A stretch of 64,000 nucleotides of DNA from NCBI GenBank assembly GCA_009912235.1, contig WNDS01000001.1:62001-126000 (forward strand), read 5' to 3'. The notes below the pieces were generated by a model. That model was not told the origin of the DNA, searched no databases, and worked only from the letters and a program-made list of their open reading frames with translations. Each line of letters starts with the position of its first letter. Position 1 is the first letter of the stretch. Positions 1 to 10,400 of this stretch are shown here, in pieces. This stretch comes from Stenotrophomonas maltophilia. Its GTDB lineage: Bacteria > Pseudomonadota > Gammaproteobacteria > Xanthomonadales > Xanthomonadaceae. The position numbers and the translations under genes were made by a program.

Positions 1-580
1 GGATGGAGACCATCGGGCCGTCCACCGCCAGCGGCGAGATGATCGCGTTGAGGCGGCCGCCGTTGGGCAGGAGCGCATCGACCATCGGGTTGGAATCGTC
101 CAGGCGGCGCCCGAGCGGTGCCAGGATGCGGCGCAGGATGCGCAGCAGGTGGGTGTCATCGGTGAAGCGCTGGGTGGCCCGCTGCAGCACGCCGCCCTGG
201 GAGACGTGCACATCCTTGAAGCCGTTGATCAGGATGTCTTCGATGGTCGGGTCCAGCAGCAGGTCGTCCAGTGGGCCGAAACCTGTCAGCTCCTTGACCA
301 GGCCGTCGGCGACCACCTGCATCTCTTCTTCGTTGATGGGAATGCGCCATTCCTGGATGAACGCCACCGTCTGCACCTCGACCCAGCGCGCCACCGTGTC
401 CGGCGCCCACGAGTCGATGTCGATGCGCTCGTCCTCGATGCTGTTGAGCAGATGCTCGTGCGCGGCCGACAGCACCTTCTGGTACTGCTCGGTCTGCGCG
501 AACGGCAGGTTGGCAGCGCCGCTGTCCAGCGCGGTGGTACGGGACGCGGCATGCGGGAACGGCGTCACTATGTCTTCCAT
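1..580 (-). CDS. cpaF: Tad pilus assembly ATPase CpaF/TadA (5' part; C-terminus outside window)
   Basis: CpaF/TadA is the cytoplasmic secretion-type ATPase that powers Flp pilus assembly. Only the first 193 codons are inside the window. They give the family's helical N-terminal region and then the segment DPTIEDILINGFKDV followed by the LRRILAPLGRRLDDSNPMVD and LPNGGRLNAIISPLA blocks, all typical of CpaF upstream of its Walker A site. The Walker motifs lie beyond position 1 and cannot be seen. The ATG at 578-580 overlaps the end of cpaE by 13 nt, indicating translational coupling in the minus-strand tad operon. The reading frame is intact as far as visible. Confidence 0.93.
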   Translation of the reverse strand, partial: MEDIVTPFPHAASRTTALDSGAANLPFAQTEQYQKVLSAAHEHLLNSIEDERIDIDSWAPDTVARWVEVQTVAFIQEWRIPINEEEMQVVADGLVKELTGFGPLDDLLLDPTIEDILINGFKDVHVSQGGVLQRATQRFTDDTHLLRILRRILAPLGRRLDDSNPMVDALLPNGGRLNAIISPLAVDGPMVSI

Positions 581-1776
581 TGCAGTCCACCCAGGGCAGA
601 GGCAAGTCTTTCCCGCAGGCCGTTGGGCTGCACCGGGCCGACGGCCGGGTCCAGCCGCGCAACGAGCGGGGCGAGGGCACGCAGATAGGGGTCGCGCGGT
701 GCATCCTGCAGCAGCAGGTGGCCGTGGCTGGCGGCGGCGCGCACGCGCGGGCGTTCGGGCAGGGTGGCCAGCAGCGGCAGTTCGAAGCGGCGCGCGATCT
801 GCTCCGGTGCCAGGCCGCCACTTTCGTCATGCCGGTTGAGCACCAGCTGCAGGCGCTTTTCACGATCGCGCTGGCCGGCCAGGTGCTTCAGGGCCTGGTC
901 CAGCGAGACCAGGGTGCCGATGGCCGCATCGGCCACCAGCCAGATTTCGTCAGCCTGTTCCAGCAGCAGCGGCGGCAGCTGCTGCAGCGGGCAGCCACCG
1001 GCATCGCACAGCACGCTGGCGAAGACGCTGCGCAGGCGCTGCGGCAGCGCCGAGGGGTCCGAGGGCGGCAGCGATTCGCTGCCACTGGCGCGGTCCAGCA
1101 GCACCAGGCCACTATCATGCCGGGCCATGGCCGTGCGCGCCAGCGTGGTATCGATGCGGCTGGCGTTGCGCAGTGCATCTTCGTAATGGAAGCGGCTGTC
1201 CAGGTTCAGGTACAGCGGCAGGTCACCGGCCGGCTGCGCCACTTCCATCAGCAGGCCATCGCGCGGATTGTCTTCGCCCTGCGCCAGCAGCCGTGCCTGC
1301 TGCGCCAGCACCGACAGGTGCGCGGCCAGCGTGCTGGTGCCGACGCCGGCACGCACGCCCAGCAGCATCACCAGCCGCGCCTTGTGCGCCAGCTGCGGCA
1401 CCGCAGCGGCGCGCGGGGTGAGCGCGCGGCGCAGCGCAGCTTCCACGCCGGCGTTGTCACTGTCCAGGTCCAGCACGTCGCGCACGCCGGCGCGCAGGGC
1501 AATCACCACGCCCTCGACCTGGCCGGCGGCGGTACCGCCCACGGCTACCAGCACCAGCTCCGGCTGCGCCTGCTGCAGCTGCTGGGCCAGCACGGCCGAG
1601 GCGGTGGCGTGTTCGGGGCGGAAGTCGAGCAGCACCAGGCTCTGCGGTCCCCGCTGCAGATCCTGCGCGGAAGTCGGCAGCTGGCTGTCCTGCCAGTGCA
1701 GCTGGGTGCCGGGCGGAACCTTGGCGGCAACCCGCGGCAGCAGCTCACGGTCCATCCCGAACAGCACCAGGTTCAT
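568..1776 (-). CDS. cpaE: Tad pilus localisation protein CpaE/TadZ
   Basis: 402-residue CpaE/TadZ homologue, a ParA/MinD-like protein that places the Tad apparatus at its cellular site. The first 125 residues look like an atypical receiver-like domain (VLLDFRPEHA, VVIALRAGVRDVLDLD). Residues 135 onward carry the ATPase-like domain with the deviant P-loop LGVRAGVGTSTLAAHL; the classic lysine-rich Walker A is incomplete, as is common for TadZ. It lies between cpaC (69 nt upstream) and cpaF (13 nt overlap), the standard order in tad loci. Start at MNLVLFGMD is the only good one. No lesion seen. Confidence 0.9.
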   Translation of the reverse strand: MNLVLFGMDRELLPRVAAKVPPGTQLHWQDSQLPTSAQDLQRGPQSLVLLDFRPEHATASAVLAQQLQQAQPELVLVAVGGTAAGQVEGVVIALRAGVRDVLDLDSDNAGVEAALRRALTPRAAAVPQLAHKARLVMLLGVRAGVGTSTLAAHLSVLAQQARLLAQGEDNPRDGLLMEVAQPAGDLPLYLNLDSRFHYEDALRNASRIDTTLARTAMARHDSGLVLLDRASGSESLPPSDPSALPQRLRSVFASVLCDAGGCPLQQLPPLLLEQADEIWLVADAAIGTLVSLDQALKHLAGQRDREKRLQLVLNRHDESGGLAPEQIARRFELPLLATLPERPRVRAAASHGHLLLQDAPRDPYLRALAPLVARLDPAVGPVQPNGLRERLASALGGLQWKT

Positions 1777-1845
1777 GGCGTGTCCTTGGGGATGCAGCGG
1801 CTGGGCGGTGGCATACGGTATGGAAGCGTGGATCCTTGCATGGGG

Positions 1846-3213
1846 TCAGCGGGAGAAACCGGGCAGCACGTCGGGGCCGGCGGGGCCGATCAGCCACGCG
1901 CCCCACTCGGGCAGGTTCGGCTTGGCTTCGCGTTCACCCGGCAGCGGCAGCGGGGTGTTGCGTGCCAACGGTTGTACCAGCCGCGGGGTGACGATGATCA
2001 CCAGCTCCTTGTCCTGGCGCTTGTAGTCCAGGTTGCGGAAGAACGTACCGATGATCGGCAGATCGCCCAGCAGCGGCATCTTGTTCACGGTGGAGGCCAC
2101 GGTGGAGCTGACCAGGCCGCCGATCACGAAGCTCTCGCCATCGCCCAGTTCCACGGTGGTATCGGCGCGGCGGGTGTTGATCGAAGGAATCTGCACGCCG
2201 TTGAAGCTGACCGCGTTGCTGTAGTCCAGGTCGCTTGCCTCGGGGGCCACCTTCAGTGCGATGCGGTCCGGGCCGAGCACGGTGGGCGACACGGTCAGGC
2301 CGATACCGAACGGCTTGAAGGTAACGGTGGTGGTGCCCAGGCCCTGTGGTTCCAGAATGGGCAGCTCGCCGCCGGCCAGGAAGCTGGCGCTCTGGCCGGA
2401 CAGCGCCACCAGCGTCGGCTCGGCCAGCACGCGGGCCAGACCGTTGCTCTGCGGCAGTTCCACGTCGGCATTCCAGCGGCTCTTGGTGGAGCCGAACAGC
2501 AGGCGGAACGCCGAGGAGATCGGCGAGTCCTTCTCGTTCTCGCCGTCGGGGGTCTTCATGCCCGGCAGCACTCCGGTGTAGCCGGGGAAGGTGCCGCCCG
2601 GCCGCACCAGGCCATAGGAGAAACCGCCGTTGCTGTTGCCGAAGCTGATGCCGACCTGGCGTAGCGCGGTCTTGTTGAACTCCACCACCTTCACTTCAAC
2701 CTGCACCACGCCGCCGCTGGCCACCTGTGAAACGTCGGCCAGCTGGCCATTTTCACCCAACGTCATTACTGCGGCCTTCTGCGCGCGGCTGTGCTCCAGC
2801 AGCGACGGGGTCGTGCCCTGCAGCAGCCCCTGTGCGTCCTGCTGGCTGAACTGCAGGCCGCTGTCGCTGCTCTCGGCAGCGCCCTGCACGGCGCTGCGCA
2901 CGCGCACCTGCAGGCGCTGCGGCTCGGTCTGCCGGCGGTGCCACAGCAGCAGGGTGGTGCTGCCGGGCGCCTTGCCCACCAGCAGCGCCTCGCGCTGGCC
3001 GCGCAGCATCACGATGTCGGCCACGCCGGGGTCGGCAATGGCCACCCGCTCCAGGTCGGCCGGCAGCGTCCACGGCCGCTGTTCGCGGGTCTGCAGCACC
3101 AGTTCGTCGGCTGCCTGCAGCGGCATGCCCGGCAGCAGCGCCAGCAGCAGCGCCAGCAACCAGCGCGGGCCGGGCAGGTGGGGGCGGGGAACGGCGGGGC
3201 GGGACTCACTCAT
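1846..3213 (-). CDS. cpaC: Tad pilus outer-membrane secretin CpaC/RcpA
   Basis: 455-residue secretin that forms the outer-membrane pore for the Flp pilus. Residues 1-34 are a signal peptide (basic start, LLALLLALLPG core, cleavage near LQAAD). An N-terminal domain follows (ELVLQTREQRPWTL, VGKAPGSTTLLLWH), then the secretin domain with VQVEVKVVEFNK, and VNKMPLLGDLPIIGTFF near the end, which is diagnostic. A GTG at 3234 overlapping the cpaB stop would add seven residues. The ATG at 3213 with GAGAG upstream is preferred because it gives a normal signal peptide. Part of the tad operon. Confidence 0.92.
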   Translation of the reverse strand: MSESRPAVPRPHLPGPRWLLALLLALLPGMPLQAADELVLQTREQRPWTLPADLERVAIADPGVADIVMLRGQREALLVGKAPGSTTLLLWHRRQTEPQRLQVRVRSAVQGAAESSDSGLQFSQQDAQGLLQGTTPSLLEHSRAQKAAVMTLGENGQLADVSQVASGGVVQVEVKVVEFNKTALRQVGISFGNSNGGFSYGLVRPGGTFPGYTGVLPGMKTPDGENEKDSPISSAFRLLFGSTKSRWNADVELPQSNGLARVLAEPTLVALSGQSASFLAGGELPILEPQGLGTTTVTFKPFGIGLTVSPTVLGPDRIALKVAPEASDLDYSNAVSFNGVQIPSINTRRADTTVELGDGESFVIGGLVSSTVASTVNKMPLLGDLPIIGTFFRNLDYKRQDKELVIIVTPRLVQPLARNTPLPLPGEREAKPNLPEWGAWLIGPAGPDVLPGFSR

Positions 3214-3230
3214 GGGCGCTCTCGGTAAGG

Positions 3231-4279
3231 TCACAGGGAACCGGCCGGCGTGCCGCCGCTGCCGCGGATGATTTCGATGCCGCCGCTGCTGCGGGCCGCA
3301 GGGCGCCGCGCTGGTGGCGGTGTGGCCGCAGCCGGTGCCGTCGGGCGGGTCGCTGTTGCCTGGCCGGCCAGTGCATCGCCATCGAGGCCGGCAAACGCAT
3401 TGTTTTCGGGCTGCTGCAATGCTTCGCGCTGGGCCGGGTCAAGGTCGCGGTTGGGGGCCAGCACACTGCGTGGCTGCGGGAACAGCGCCAGGTCCGGTGC
3501 GCCCGGGTCGGCCGGGTTGCGCAGGGCCAGGAACAGCTTGCCCTGCTGTGCGCCCAGCAGCAGGCGGTTGGCATCGGCCAGCGGCACCGCCAGCACGGCA
3601 CTGCGTGCCGGCGCATTGGCCTCGGCGTTGCCTGCACTGCTGCGGCTGCCGCCGTTGATGTCCGCCGCACGCGGATCGTTGCCGCTGTTGCTGGCGGCCG
3701 CATCGCCGGCCGGAGCCGGTGCCGCTACAGCGATGTCCTGCTGCCCATAGCTCAGCACACGCAGGCGCGAGAGCAGCAGGCGCGTCTGCGCCATCTCGTT
3801 GCCCGCACCGTAGCTGGTGGCCGACTTCAGGTTGAGGAACACGTCGACGAAATCGCCGGGCAGGATGCGGTTGCCGGCGCCGACCAGTTCATCCACCGGC
3901 ACCGCCAGCGCACGCTCGCCGGGGCGCAGCTGCAGCGAGAAGCCCTGCGCCAGCACGCCCTGCACGATCGGGCTGCCCTCGGCGATGTCATGCAGGGGCA
4001 CCGCGCCGACCACGGCGGACAGATCGGCCGCCGCACCCGGCACCGCGCCGCTGCGCTGGGCCAGGCGTACCGCGGTGGCGGCAATCGGTTCGCCGGCCGG
4101 CAGGCGGGTGATCGCTTCCACCACGGTAGCGCCCTGCGTGTCGGCCGGGTTGGCGCTGGCGGTGATGGTGGGGCGCTGGCCGGGGGCGCGCTGCGGCGAC
4201 CGACGAACAGGGCCGCCAGCGCCAGCACGACGGCAAGGGCGATCAAAGCGATGGCGGCGATGCGGGTCAATTTGAGCAT
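3231..4279 (-). pseudogene. cpaB: Tad pilus protein CpaB/RcpC, frameshifted
   Basis: CpaB is the inner-membrane/periplasmic pilus protein carrying an SAF domain. The gene opens at 4279 with MLKLTRIAAIALIAL and one membrane helix (AVVLALAALFVG). After the C-rich runs at about 4170-4186 (read on the plus strand as GGGG and GGGGG) the coding frame moves by one. It continues as ITASANPADTQGATVVEAI, then the SAF part (GEPIAATAVRLAQ, RPGERALAVPVDEL, PGDFVDVFLNL). The span is one base short of a multiple of three, so a one-base loss in a homopolymer explains it. The repaired protein would be about 349 residues. The tail is proline/serine rich. Probably sequence error rather than decay. Confidence 0.85.
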
Positions 4280-4303
4280 GGGGACCGTCTCCAGGGCCGG
4301 CCG

Positions 4304-4781
4304 TCAGTTGCTGCTGCCAAGATCGAGCTGGGCCACCGCGCTGCTGCGGATGGCATCGGTCATCACCCAGTCATAGACGCGGCCGGTGCCCGGCATGAAC
4401 GGGTGTCGCGCGTAGTCGTAGCGTGTGGTCACGGTCATGCAGCTGGCCGTGGGCAGCCCACTGCACGGCGCCGCGGCCGACACTGTGATCGGCCCATTGC
4501 CGGCGCCGCCGCTGCTGCAATCCGGCGTCTGCGCGGAGAAGGTAAGCAGCCACTGCATGGAGCGGCGTGCGGCTTCGCAGGCGGCCACCTGGCGCTTCGC
4601 ATTGGTGCCGAAACGCAGCGATGCGCGCGCCCTCGGCCTAGGCCTTGGCCAGTGTCTGCTGCGCCGCCATGATCAGTACGCCGGAAAAGATGAAGAGCAA
4701 CAAGGGCACCAGACCGAACATAAGCATCAGTGCATATTCGATGGTGACCACGCCGCGCTGGCGGCGGATGGAGATTTTCAT
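4304..4781 (-). pseudogene. tadE: TadE-like minor pilin, interrupted
   Basis: Begins MKISIRRQRGVVTIEYAL, the prepilin-type start of TadE-like proteins: a basic leader, then a hydrophobic helix (LMLMFGLVPLLLFIFSGVL). Codon 48 is TAG at 4638-4640. The family-like continuation (ASLRFGTNAKRQVAACEAA through CMTVTTRYDYARHPF) lies in another frame to 4304. Total length is one base over a multiple of three. One inserted base near 4638 explains it; so would the loss of one GC unit in the GCGCGC run plus a stop substitution. Start overlaps cpaA by 4 nt (ATGA). The alternative that it is a genuine 47-residue protein is less likely, because the downstream segment looks coding. Confidence 0.7.
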
Positions 4782-5323
4782 GGCGTACTCCCATGCACGG
4801 TCCACAGCACCCAGCCAATTGCGGCCATGCCCATGTAGGCGGCATACGGAATGCCGTTGCGGCCCTGGCGGGCGGCCTGCATGTGCTGCACTGAAGGATG
4901 GCGCTGCCAGCAGCGGTGCCCACGTTCCCACTGCAGCTGCAGCGGTTGGGGCAGCAGCAGCGGCAGGCGGCTGCTGCCGATCACGGCCAGCGCATGCGCA
5001 CCGGCCGCCAGGCTGGCGATGATCCACACCGGCAGCAGCGCATGCAGGCCCAGCAGCAGGCCCAGCGTGGCGAAGAATTTGACATCGCCTGCGCCCATCC
5101 AGCCGATGGCATAGAACGGCAGCAGCGCGGCAAGGCCGAGCAGTGCGCCAAGCAGGTGCGATGCCCAGGGCAACGCAGGCCCGACGAACTGCCCGGCCAG
5201 CAGGGTGACGATGGCGGCGGCGGACATGGCCAGCAGCCAGGCATTGGGCACCCGGCGGGTATACAGGTCGCTGATCACGACCCGAAGGCACAGTCCGATG
5301 GCCAACAACCCCAGCAACGTCAT
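4778..5323 (-). CDS. cpaA: Prepilin peptidase CpaA/TadV (A24 family)
   Basis: 181-residue polytopic inner-membrane aspartic peptidase that processes Flp prepilins. Two expected aspartates are visible: the first in ISDLYTRRVPNAW (about residue 19) and the second in the GMGAGD-type motif MGAGDVKFFATLGLLLGL (about residue 79). Several hydrophobic segments follow. The C-terminal part after residue 125 is polar and glutamine-rich before a last hydrophobic stretch. It lies 95 nt downstream of flp and overlaps tadE by 4 nt, so it belongs to the tad operon. Confidence 0.88.
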   Translation of the reverse strand: MTLLGLLAIGLCLRVVISDLYTRRVPNAWLLAMSAAAIVTLLAGQFVGPALPWASHLLGALLGLAALLPFYAIGWMGAGDVKFFATLGLLLGLHALLPVWIIASLAAGAHALAVIGSSRLPLLLPQPLQLQWERGHRCWQRHPSVQHMQAARQGRNGIPYAAYMGMAAIGWVLWTVHGSTP

Positions 5324-5418
5324 GGCACGCCCCCGTCGTCCCTTGCGGGACAGGCTGATGGAATCCTGCGTGCTGGCCGAGGCCCGGCAGGCAGGATGCG
5401 TTCCGGCGACTTCAACGA

Positions 5419-5604
5419 TCAGGTGGTGGCGGCAGCGCCGTCGACCACGGTCTTGAGCTTTTCGAACAGGTTGGTGAAGAAGCCGGTGATCTGCGCCTTG
5501 CCGACCACCACCAGTACGCCGGCGATCACGGCGGCCAGGAGGCCATATTCCAGCGCGGTCACGCCGTCTTCTTCATGGAGGAACTTGCGGATCGATGCGT
5601 TCAT
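5419..5604 (-). CDS. flp: Flp major pilin
   Basis: 61-residue Flp-family prepilin. It has a short leader (MNASIRKFLHEEDG), processed after the glycine before VTALEYGLLAAVIAGVLVVV; the Glu-Tyr pair of the Flp motif is present. A short tail ends AAATT. Processing would be by the neighbouring CpaA, and export through CpaC powered by CpaF. It is the first gene of the minus-strand tad locus and has a long AT-richer upstream region, so it probably has its own promoter. Confidence 0.95.
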   Translation of the reverse strand: MNASIRKFLHEEDGVTALEYGLLAAVIAGVLVVVGKAQITGFFTNLFEKLKTVVDGAAATT

Positions 5605-6279
5605 GACAAATGTCTCCCTGTACCTGTCAGTCGTCTACACGACACCTGCGATGGAGGAGGGGTTTCCAGTTCCACTGGGCCCGTTCCCGTTTCCGCGCCG
5701 TCCTGGCGCGCTGTGGTGCGGAACATTCCGCGCCACGCAATCAGAAAGTCATCGCTGCCCGGGGCATGGCTGCAGGCGCACGACCGCGCGGCGCGAAGCC
5801 GGTGGTCGAAGCGGGTGCATTGCATGAATCATTCATGGCCATCCCCTGGGCAATCATTCCGTTGTTTCTGCGATCACCTTGATCCGACTGTTGCCTGAAT
5901 GGTGGCCGCGCGCAACCGGAACCTATATGCAAATTCGGCAGGGATGCGTGTTCCTTTGGTGAAATCGCGATGCCGGCACGCTTGAATCCATTTAGATCGA
6001 TTTTTCAGCTAGTTAATCATGGTGAAGCATGCGATTTCCGTGCCAGTCGCCTGCACATCTTCTTCACCTGCATGTCGTAGTTTTTCATTCGACATTTCTA
6101 GTTAATGCAGTGTTGGTTCTGCGATGGTTTGAGGCATACTCGAACCGCTTTCGATCTGTTACTCGACGGTGCGCATGCAGACATGCGCTGCCGTGACAAA
6201 GGACTGCGCCCCAGGTGGCTGGGCAGCGGGATTGCCGCTGCGGCCGGGGAGAACTGCGAATCGGGGGAAAGTCACTGTC
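5605..6279. other. Gene-free divergent region between flp and the AraC-type gene
   Basis: 675 bases with no convincing gene. The part from about 5920 to 6130 is clearly less G+C rich than the surroundings and should hold the promoters for flp (minus) and for the AraC-type gene (plus). I see no sigma-54 type GG-N10-GC element or long dyad that I would defend. Confidence 0.5.
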
Positions 6280-7263
6280 ATGGTGGATGGTGCGGTGGAA
6301 GACGTTGCGGGCGAGGAGCTGCGGTCGGTCGACCTGGCCACGCTTGGCGGCATATTGCGCGTATGCGACGTGGAGCTGTTGCTGCTGGATGGCAACGGGC
6401 CGCGCGCGGCGTTGAATTCGCGCGTGCACGACGAGGCCCTGTTCTGCGCCGTCACCTGTGGCTTCCAGTGCCGTAGCTGCTTCATGCTGCCGCCGGACTG
6501 GGCGCTGCTGGGCTATATCCACGCCACCGATGAAAATGCCAGCTGGTGCCATGGCGTGCCGTTGATGGCGGGCATGGTGATAACCGTGCTGCCCGAAGGC
6601 ATCAGCGAGTTCACCCTCAGCCCCGGCTCGCAGCTGACCCTGATGCTGGTGCCACTGGCGCGCGTGCAGCGCACGCTGGCCGAGCTGAGCCTGCTGCGCA
6701 CGCCACCGGCTGGGCAGGCATTGAACCTGTTCAACCTGCCGGCTGGCGATGCGCCGTTGTCCAGCCACTACCGGCACCTGCACGAAACCCTGGTGCAGGG
6801 CGGTACCGTACTGCAGGCGGACGAAGCCCAGCAGCTGCTGCACGAACACATCCAGGCGCTGCTGGCGGCCGGCCCGGCCGACCGGCCCACGTTCAGTCGT
6901 TCGCGGCGCACGCATTACCTGATCGCGCAGCGCGCCGAAAATTTCATGCGCCTCAACCTGCGCCACAACATCTACATGAACGAGATCTGCGACGCTGCCG
7001 GCGTCAGCGAACGCGGGCTGCGCTATGCGTTCGAGGATCTGTTCGGCGTCTCACCCAACCGTTACCTGTCCATGCTGCGGCTGTGCGCGGCCTGCCGCAG
7101 CCTGTCGATGGCCGATGCGCACCGGCGTTCGGTCAAGGCCATCGCGCTCAGCTGTGGGCTGTGGGATCTGTCGCGATTCGCCGATAATTACCGCAAGGTT
7201 TTTGGGGAACTGCCGCGCGATACCCTGATGCGCGCACCGGCGCAGCTGGGTCAGCAGGCCTGA
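6280..7263 (+). CDS. AraC-family transcriptional regulator
   Basis: 327-residue regulator. The C-terminal third carries two helix-turn-helix motifs: NLRHNIYMNEICDAAGVSER with FEDLFGVSPNRYLSMLRL, and VKAIALSCGLWDLSRFADN ending in the YRKVFGELP signature of the family. The N-terminal two thirds (about 210 residues) form a ligand/dimer domain of unknown specificity. The ATG at 6280 is chosen because GGGGGAAAG precedes it. The frame is open upstream to 6169, but that extension is arginine/glycine-rich and looks non-coding. It lies between the tad locus and a giant adhesin gene 200 nt downstream, so it may control surface attachment; that is inference from position only. Confidence 0.88.
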   Translation: MVDGAVEDVAGEELRSVDLATLGGILRVCDVELLLLDGNGPRAALNSRVHDEALFCAVTCGFQCRSCFMLPPDWALLGYIHATDENASWCHGVPLMAGMVITVLPEGISEFTLSPGSQLTLMLVPLARVQRTLAELSLLRTPPAGQALNLFNLPAGDAPLSSHYRHLHETLVQGGTVLQADEAQQLLHEHIQALLAAGPADRPTFSRSRRTHYLIAQRAENFMRLNLRHNIYMNEICDAAGVSERGLRYAFEDLFGVSPNRYLSMLRLCAACRSLSMADAHRRSVKAIALSCGLWDLSRFADNYRKVFGELPRDTLMRAPAQLGQQA

Positions 7264-7465
7264 GCCAGGCGCAGCAAGGGCTGCGGCGCGGCCGCTGCCG
7301 AATCTGCATATCCGCCTGCCGAATCCTCCCGTCGTTTTGCCGGAATGCGAGTTTGCCGTGCCGGAATGAAGTGCGCCGCGCTCGCCGCGCGCAGTGAAAT
7401 GTCAGTCACCTGCCGAAAGGCACGTCCATCGACATTCACAACGTTCGTTCACGGGGGAAATGCAC

Positions 7466-10400
7466 ATGAACCGCATCTTCCGGCGGGTATGGAACCGCCA
7501 GCTCAATGCCCTGGTAGTGGCCTCGGAACTGGCCAGCAGCGACGGCGGCACCGCCGCGACGATCGACCAGCGCCACGCCTTCCTGGTGCCCAGTGCACTG
7601 ACTTTGGCCCTGCTCTGTGTGTTGGCCGGACCGGCCCACGAACAGGAAAGCAACCAGACCCTGCGTGACCTGCAGGCACTGGCCTCCAAATACACCCAGG
7701 CGATGCCGGTGAAGGTGGACGCGGAAGTGGCGCTGGCCGCCGCGGCGCGCCAGGCACAGCCGAACACCGCCATCGATGCCAACGCGCGCCTCGGGCTGCA
7801 GTTGAACACCACGGCGGTGCCGGTGGTGAAGGATGTGCTGCCGGCCAACGTGCAGGCCTCGCTGGCGGCCAGCAGGCCGCAACAGGTCGCGGCCCCGGCG
7901 CTGGCGGCCGATGTGCGCGCCTCGCTGGGCGTGGGCAGCACGCCGCAGGCGGCAGGGGGCACGCAGGTTGATACGCCCGTGGCCGCGCAGCTCGGCGCAC
8001 CGGTGGCTGCCGGTAGCGCCGTGCAGGTGAAGGCTGATGCCAAGGTCAACGCTGCCGCTGTGCCGCTGCCGGTGGCCGCCGCGGTCGCTGCCAAGGCCAA
8101 TGTCGGCGCGGTGGTGGCCAGCACGCCTGCCGCGCAGGCGGCGGTCAGCAGCACCGTCGATTCGCGGCTGGCACTGGCCAGCAACCGCATCGAAGGGCAG
8201 GGCACGGTCAGTGCCACCGCTGCCGCGACGCTGCCGGCGAAGGAAGAAACCCCGGTCGACACCCGGGATGTGGCGCTGACTGCCGGCCTGGATGCCGGTG
8301 CAGCCGGCAAGGTGCGTGTGCAGGGCCCGGGCGGTACTGAAGTGGTGGCCGACCGCAACCTCAAGCTGGCCGGTACCGCCCCCGCGGCGGCCCAGACCCA
8401 GTCGCTGGGCCTGGGCGCGGTGCTGGGCAGTGTCGGCACCGCGGTCAACAACCTGGGCGGTGCGGTGGGTACTTTGCTCAACGGTGATGTGGGCGGCGCA
8501 CTGAACGGCATCGGCAATTCGGCGGGCGGCCTGGTGGGCGGTGTCGTGGGCGGGCTCGGGCTGAGCACGCCGTCGGCGATCCCGCCGAACAGCCCGAAGG
8601 CCCCGGCGCCGGCGGATCCCAATTCCGGCGTCATCGTCGGCACCGGTGGCCTGGTCGGTGGCCTCGGCCAGCTGCTGGGCCCGACCACCTCGGCGCTGTT
8701 CGGTGGCGATGGCTACCTGAAGAACGGCAACACCCGCGTCAGCAACGCCAACGTGATGCAGACCTATTCGGTCACCAGCGTGCTGGGCGTGCCGGTGGTC
8801 AACCTGTCGCCGGTCGGCAGCACCCTCAACGGCCTGGGCGGCGCCACCACCGGTGGCAGCTCGCACCTGACCCTGATCGGCGGCGTCACCTCCGACAGCT
8901 ACATCTAAAACATCAACAACGGCAACCCCAACGGCCTGCTCGGCCTGCTGCTGCCGAACCAGTCGCCGGCCTGGGCGGCCAAGTGCCTCAACCTGGGCAT
9001 GGCCGACATCTCCTGCTGGGCGGTCAACGCAGCGCAGGACTACCAGGTGCTGATGGGCGACGGTGCCTATACCAACGGCTCGCGCGAAGTGGTCATCGGC
9101 GCCAATGCACGCCATGAGCTGCCGCTGGTCGATGCCAGCGTCGCCTTCCCGGGCAATGGCCTGAACGATCCGAGCGACCCGACCGGCGTGCCGACGGCGG
9201 GCTATGCCGCGCGCATGGGCCATTCGGTGATCGTCGGTGACAGCGCCAAGGGCACCGCCAACGGCCAGGTGCTGCTGGGTGCCGAAGCCACCTCCAGCAA
9301 GGCCAATTCGGTGGCGCTGGGCTTCCGTTCGGCCGCCGAACGCGGCGCGCAGGCCAGCTACACCGCCTACGGCCTGAACACCGCGCAGGTGTCGGCCGGT
9401 GAAGTCTCGGTGGGTGCGGCCGGTGCGGCACGCCAGATCACCAACGTCGCCGCCGGCAGCAGCGGTACCGATGCGGTGAACGTGGCACAGCTGCAGGGCG
9501 CGATCAGCCAGATCGGCGGCCTGACCGATGCGGCCATCACCTACGATCTGGACGCCGGCGGCAACCCGAACTTCCGCCGCGCCACGCTCGGCAACGGCAC
9601 CGGCACCACCACGCTGGCCGCGTTCACCGCCGGTGCGGTGAACGCGGCCAGCACCGAAGCGGTCAACGGCACCCAGCTGTTCGGCGCCAACCAGGCCGTG
9701 GCCACCCACCTCGGTGGTGGCGCGGTGGTCGACGCCGCCGGTGTGCTGCAGGCGCCCACCTACACGCTCAACAACGTGGCCGCCGGCGGGGCCGTCAGCA
9801 CCGGTACCTACCGCGATGTCGGCAGCGCCTTCGATGCGGTCAGCACCTCGCTGGCCAACGTGGCCGACCAGACCAGCGAGATCGACAAACTGGCGGTGAA
9901 GTACGACGCCGATGCTAGCGGCAATGCGACCCCGCGCATCAGCCTGGGCGGTGCCGCCGCCGCGCCGGTGGCGGTCAGCAACCTGGCGGCCGGCAGCATC
10001 GCCGTCGGCAGCAGCGATGCGGTGACCGGCGCCCAGCTGTTTGCCACCAACGACGCCGTGGCGCGCTTCTTCGGCGGCCGTGCGGCATTCGACCCGGCCA
10101 CCTCGGTGTTCACCGCCCCGCTGTTCGAGATCAGCTCGATCTCGGTGGACGGTGCGGTTGCCTCCGGGCTGTACGACAACGCCACCGATGCGTTCAACGC
10201 GGTCGATGGCTCGCTGGCCAACCTCAACACGCAGATCAACAACGTACGCAACGGTGATACCAAGTACCTGCGGGTGAACTCCACCGGCGCCGATGCCAGC
10301 GCCACCGGCCTGGAATCGATCGCGGTCGGTGCCGGTGCCAGCGCGACGGCCAACAACAGCATCGCCGTCGGTGCCGGCAGCCTGGCCGACCGTGCCAACA

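Noticed and set aside
580..2664. 694-codon plus-strand open frame over cpaE and cpaC
   Set aside because: Antisense shadow: Gln/Arg/His-rich, no domain, while the minus strand encodes recognisable Tad proteins.
5605..6279. Sigma-54 promoter for flp
   Set aside because: GGCAC-like words are present, but none has the required GG-N10-GC spacing in the correct orientation.
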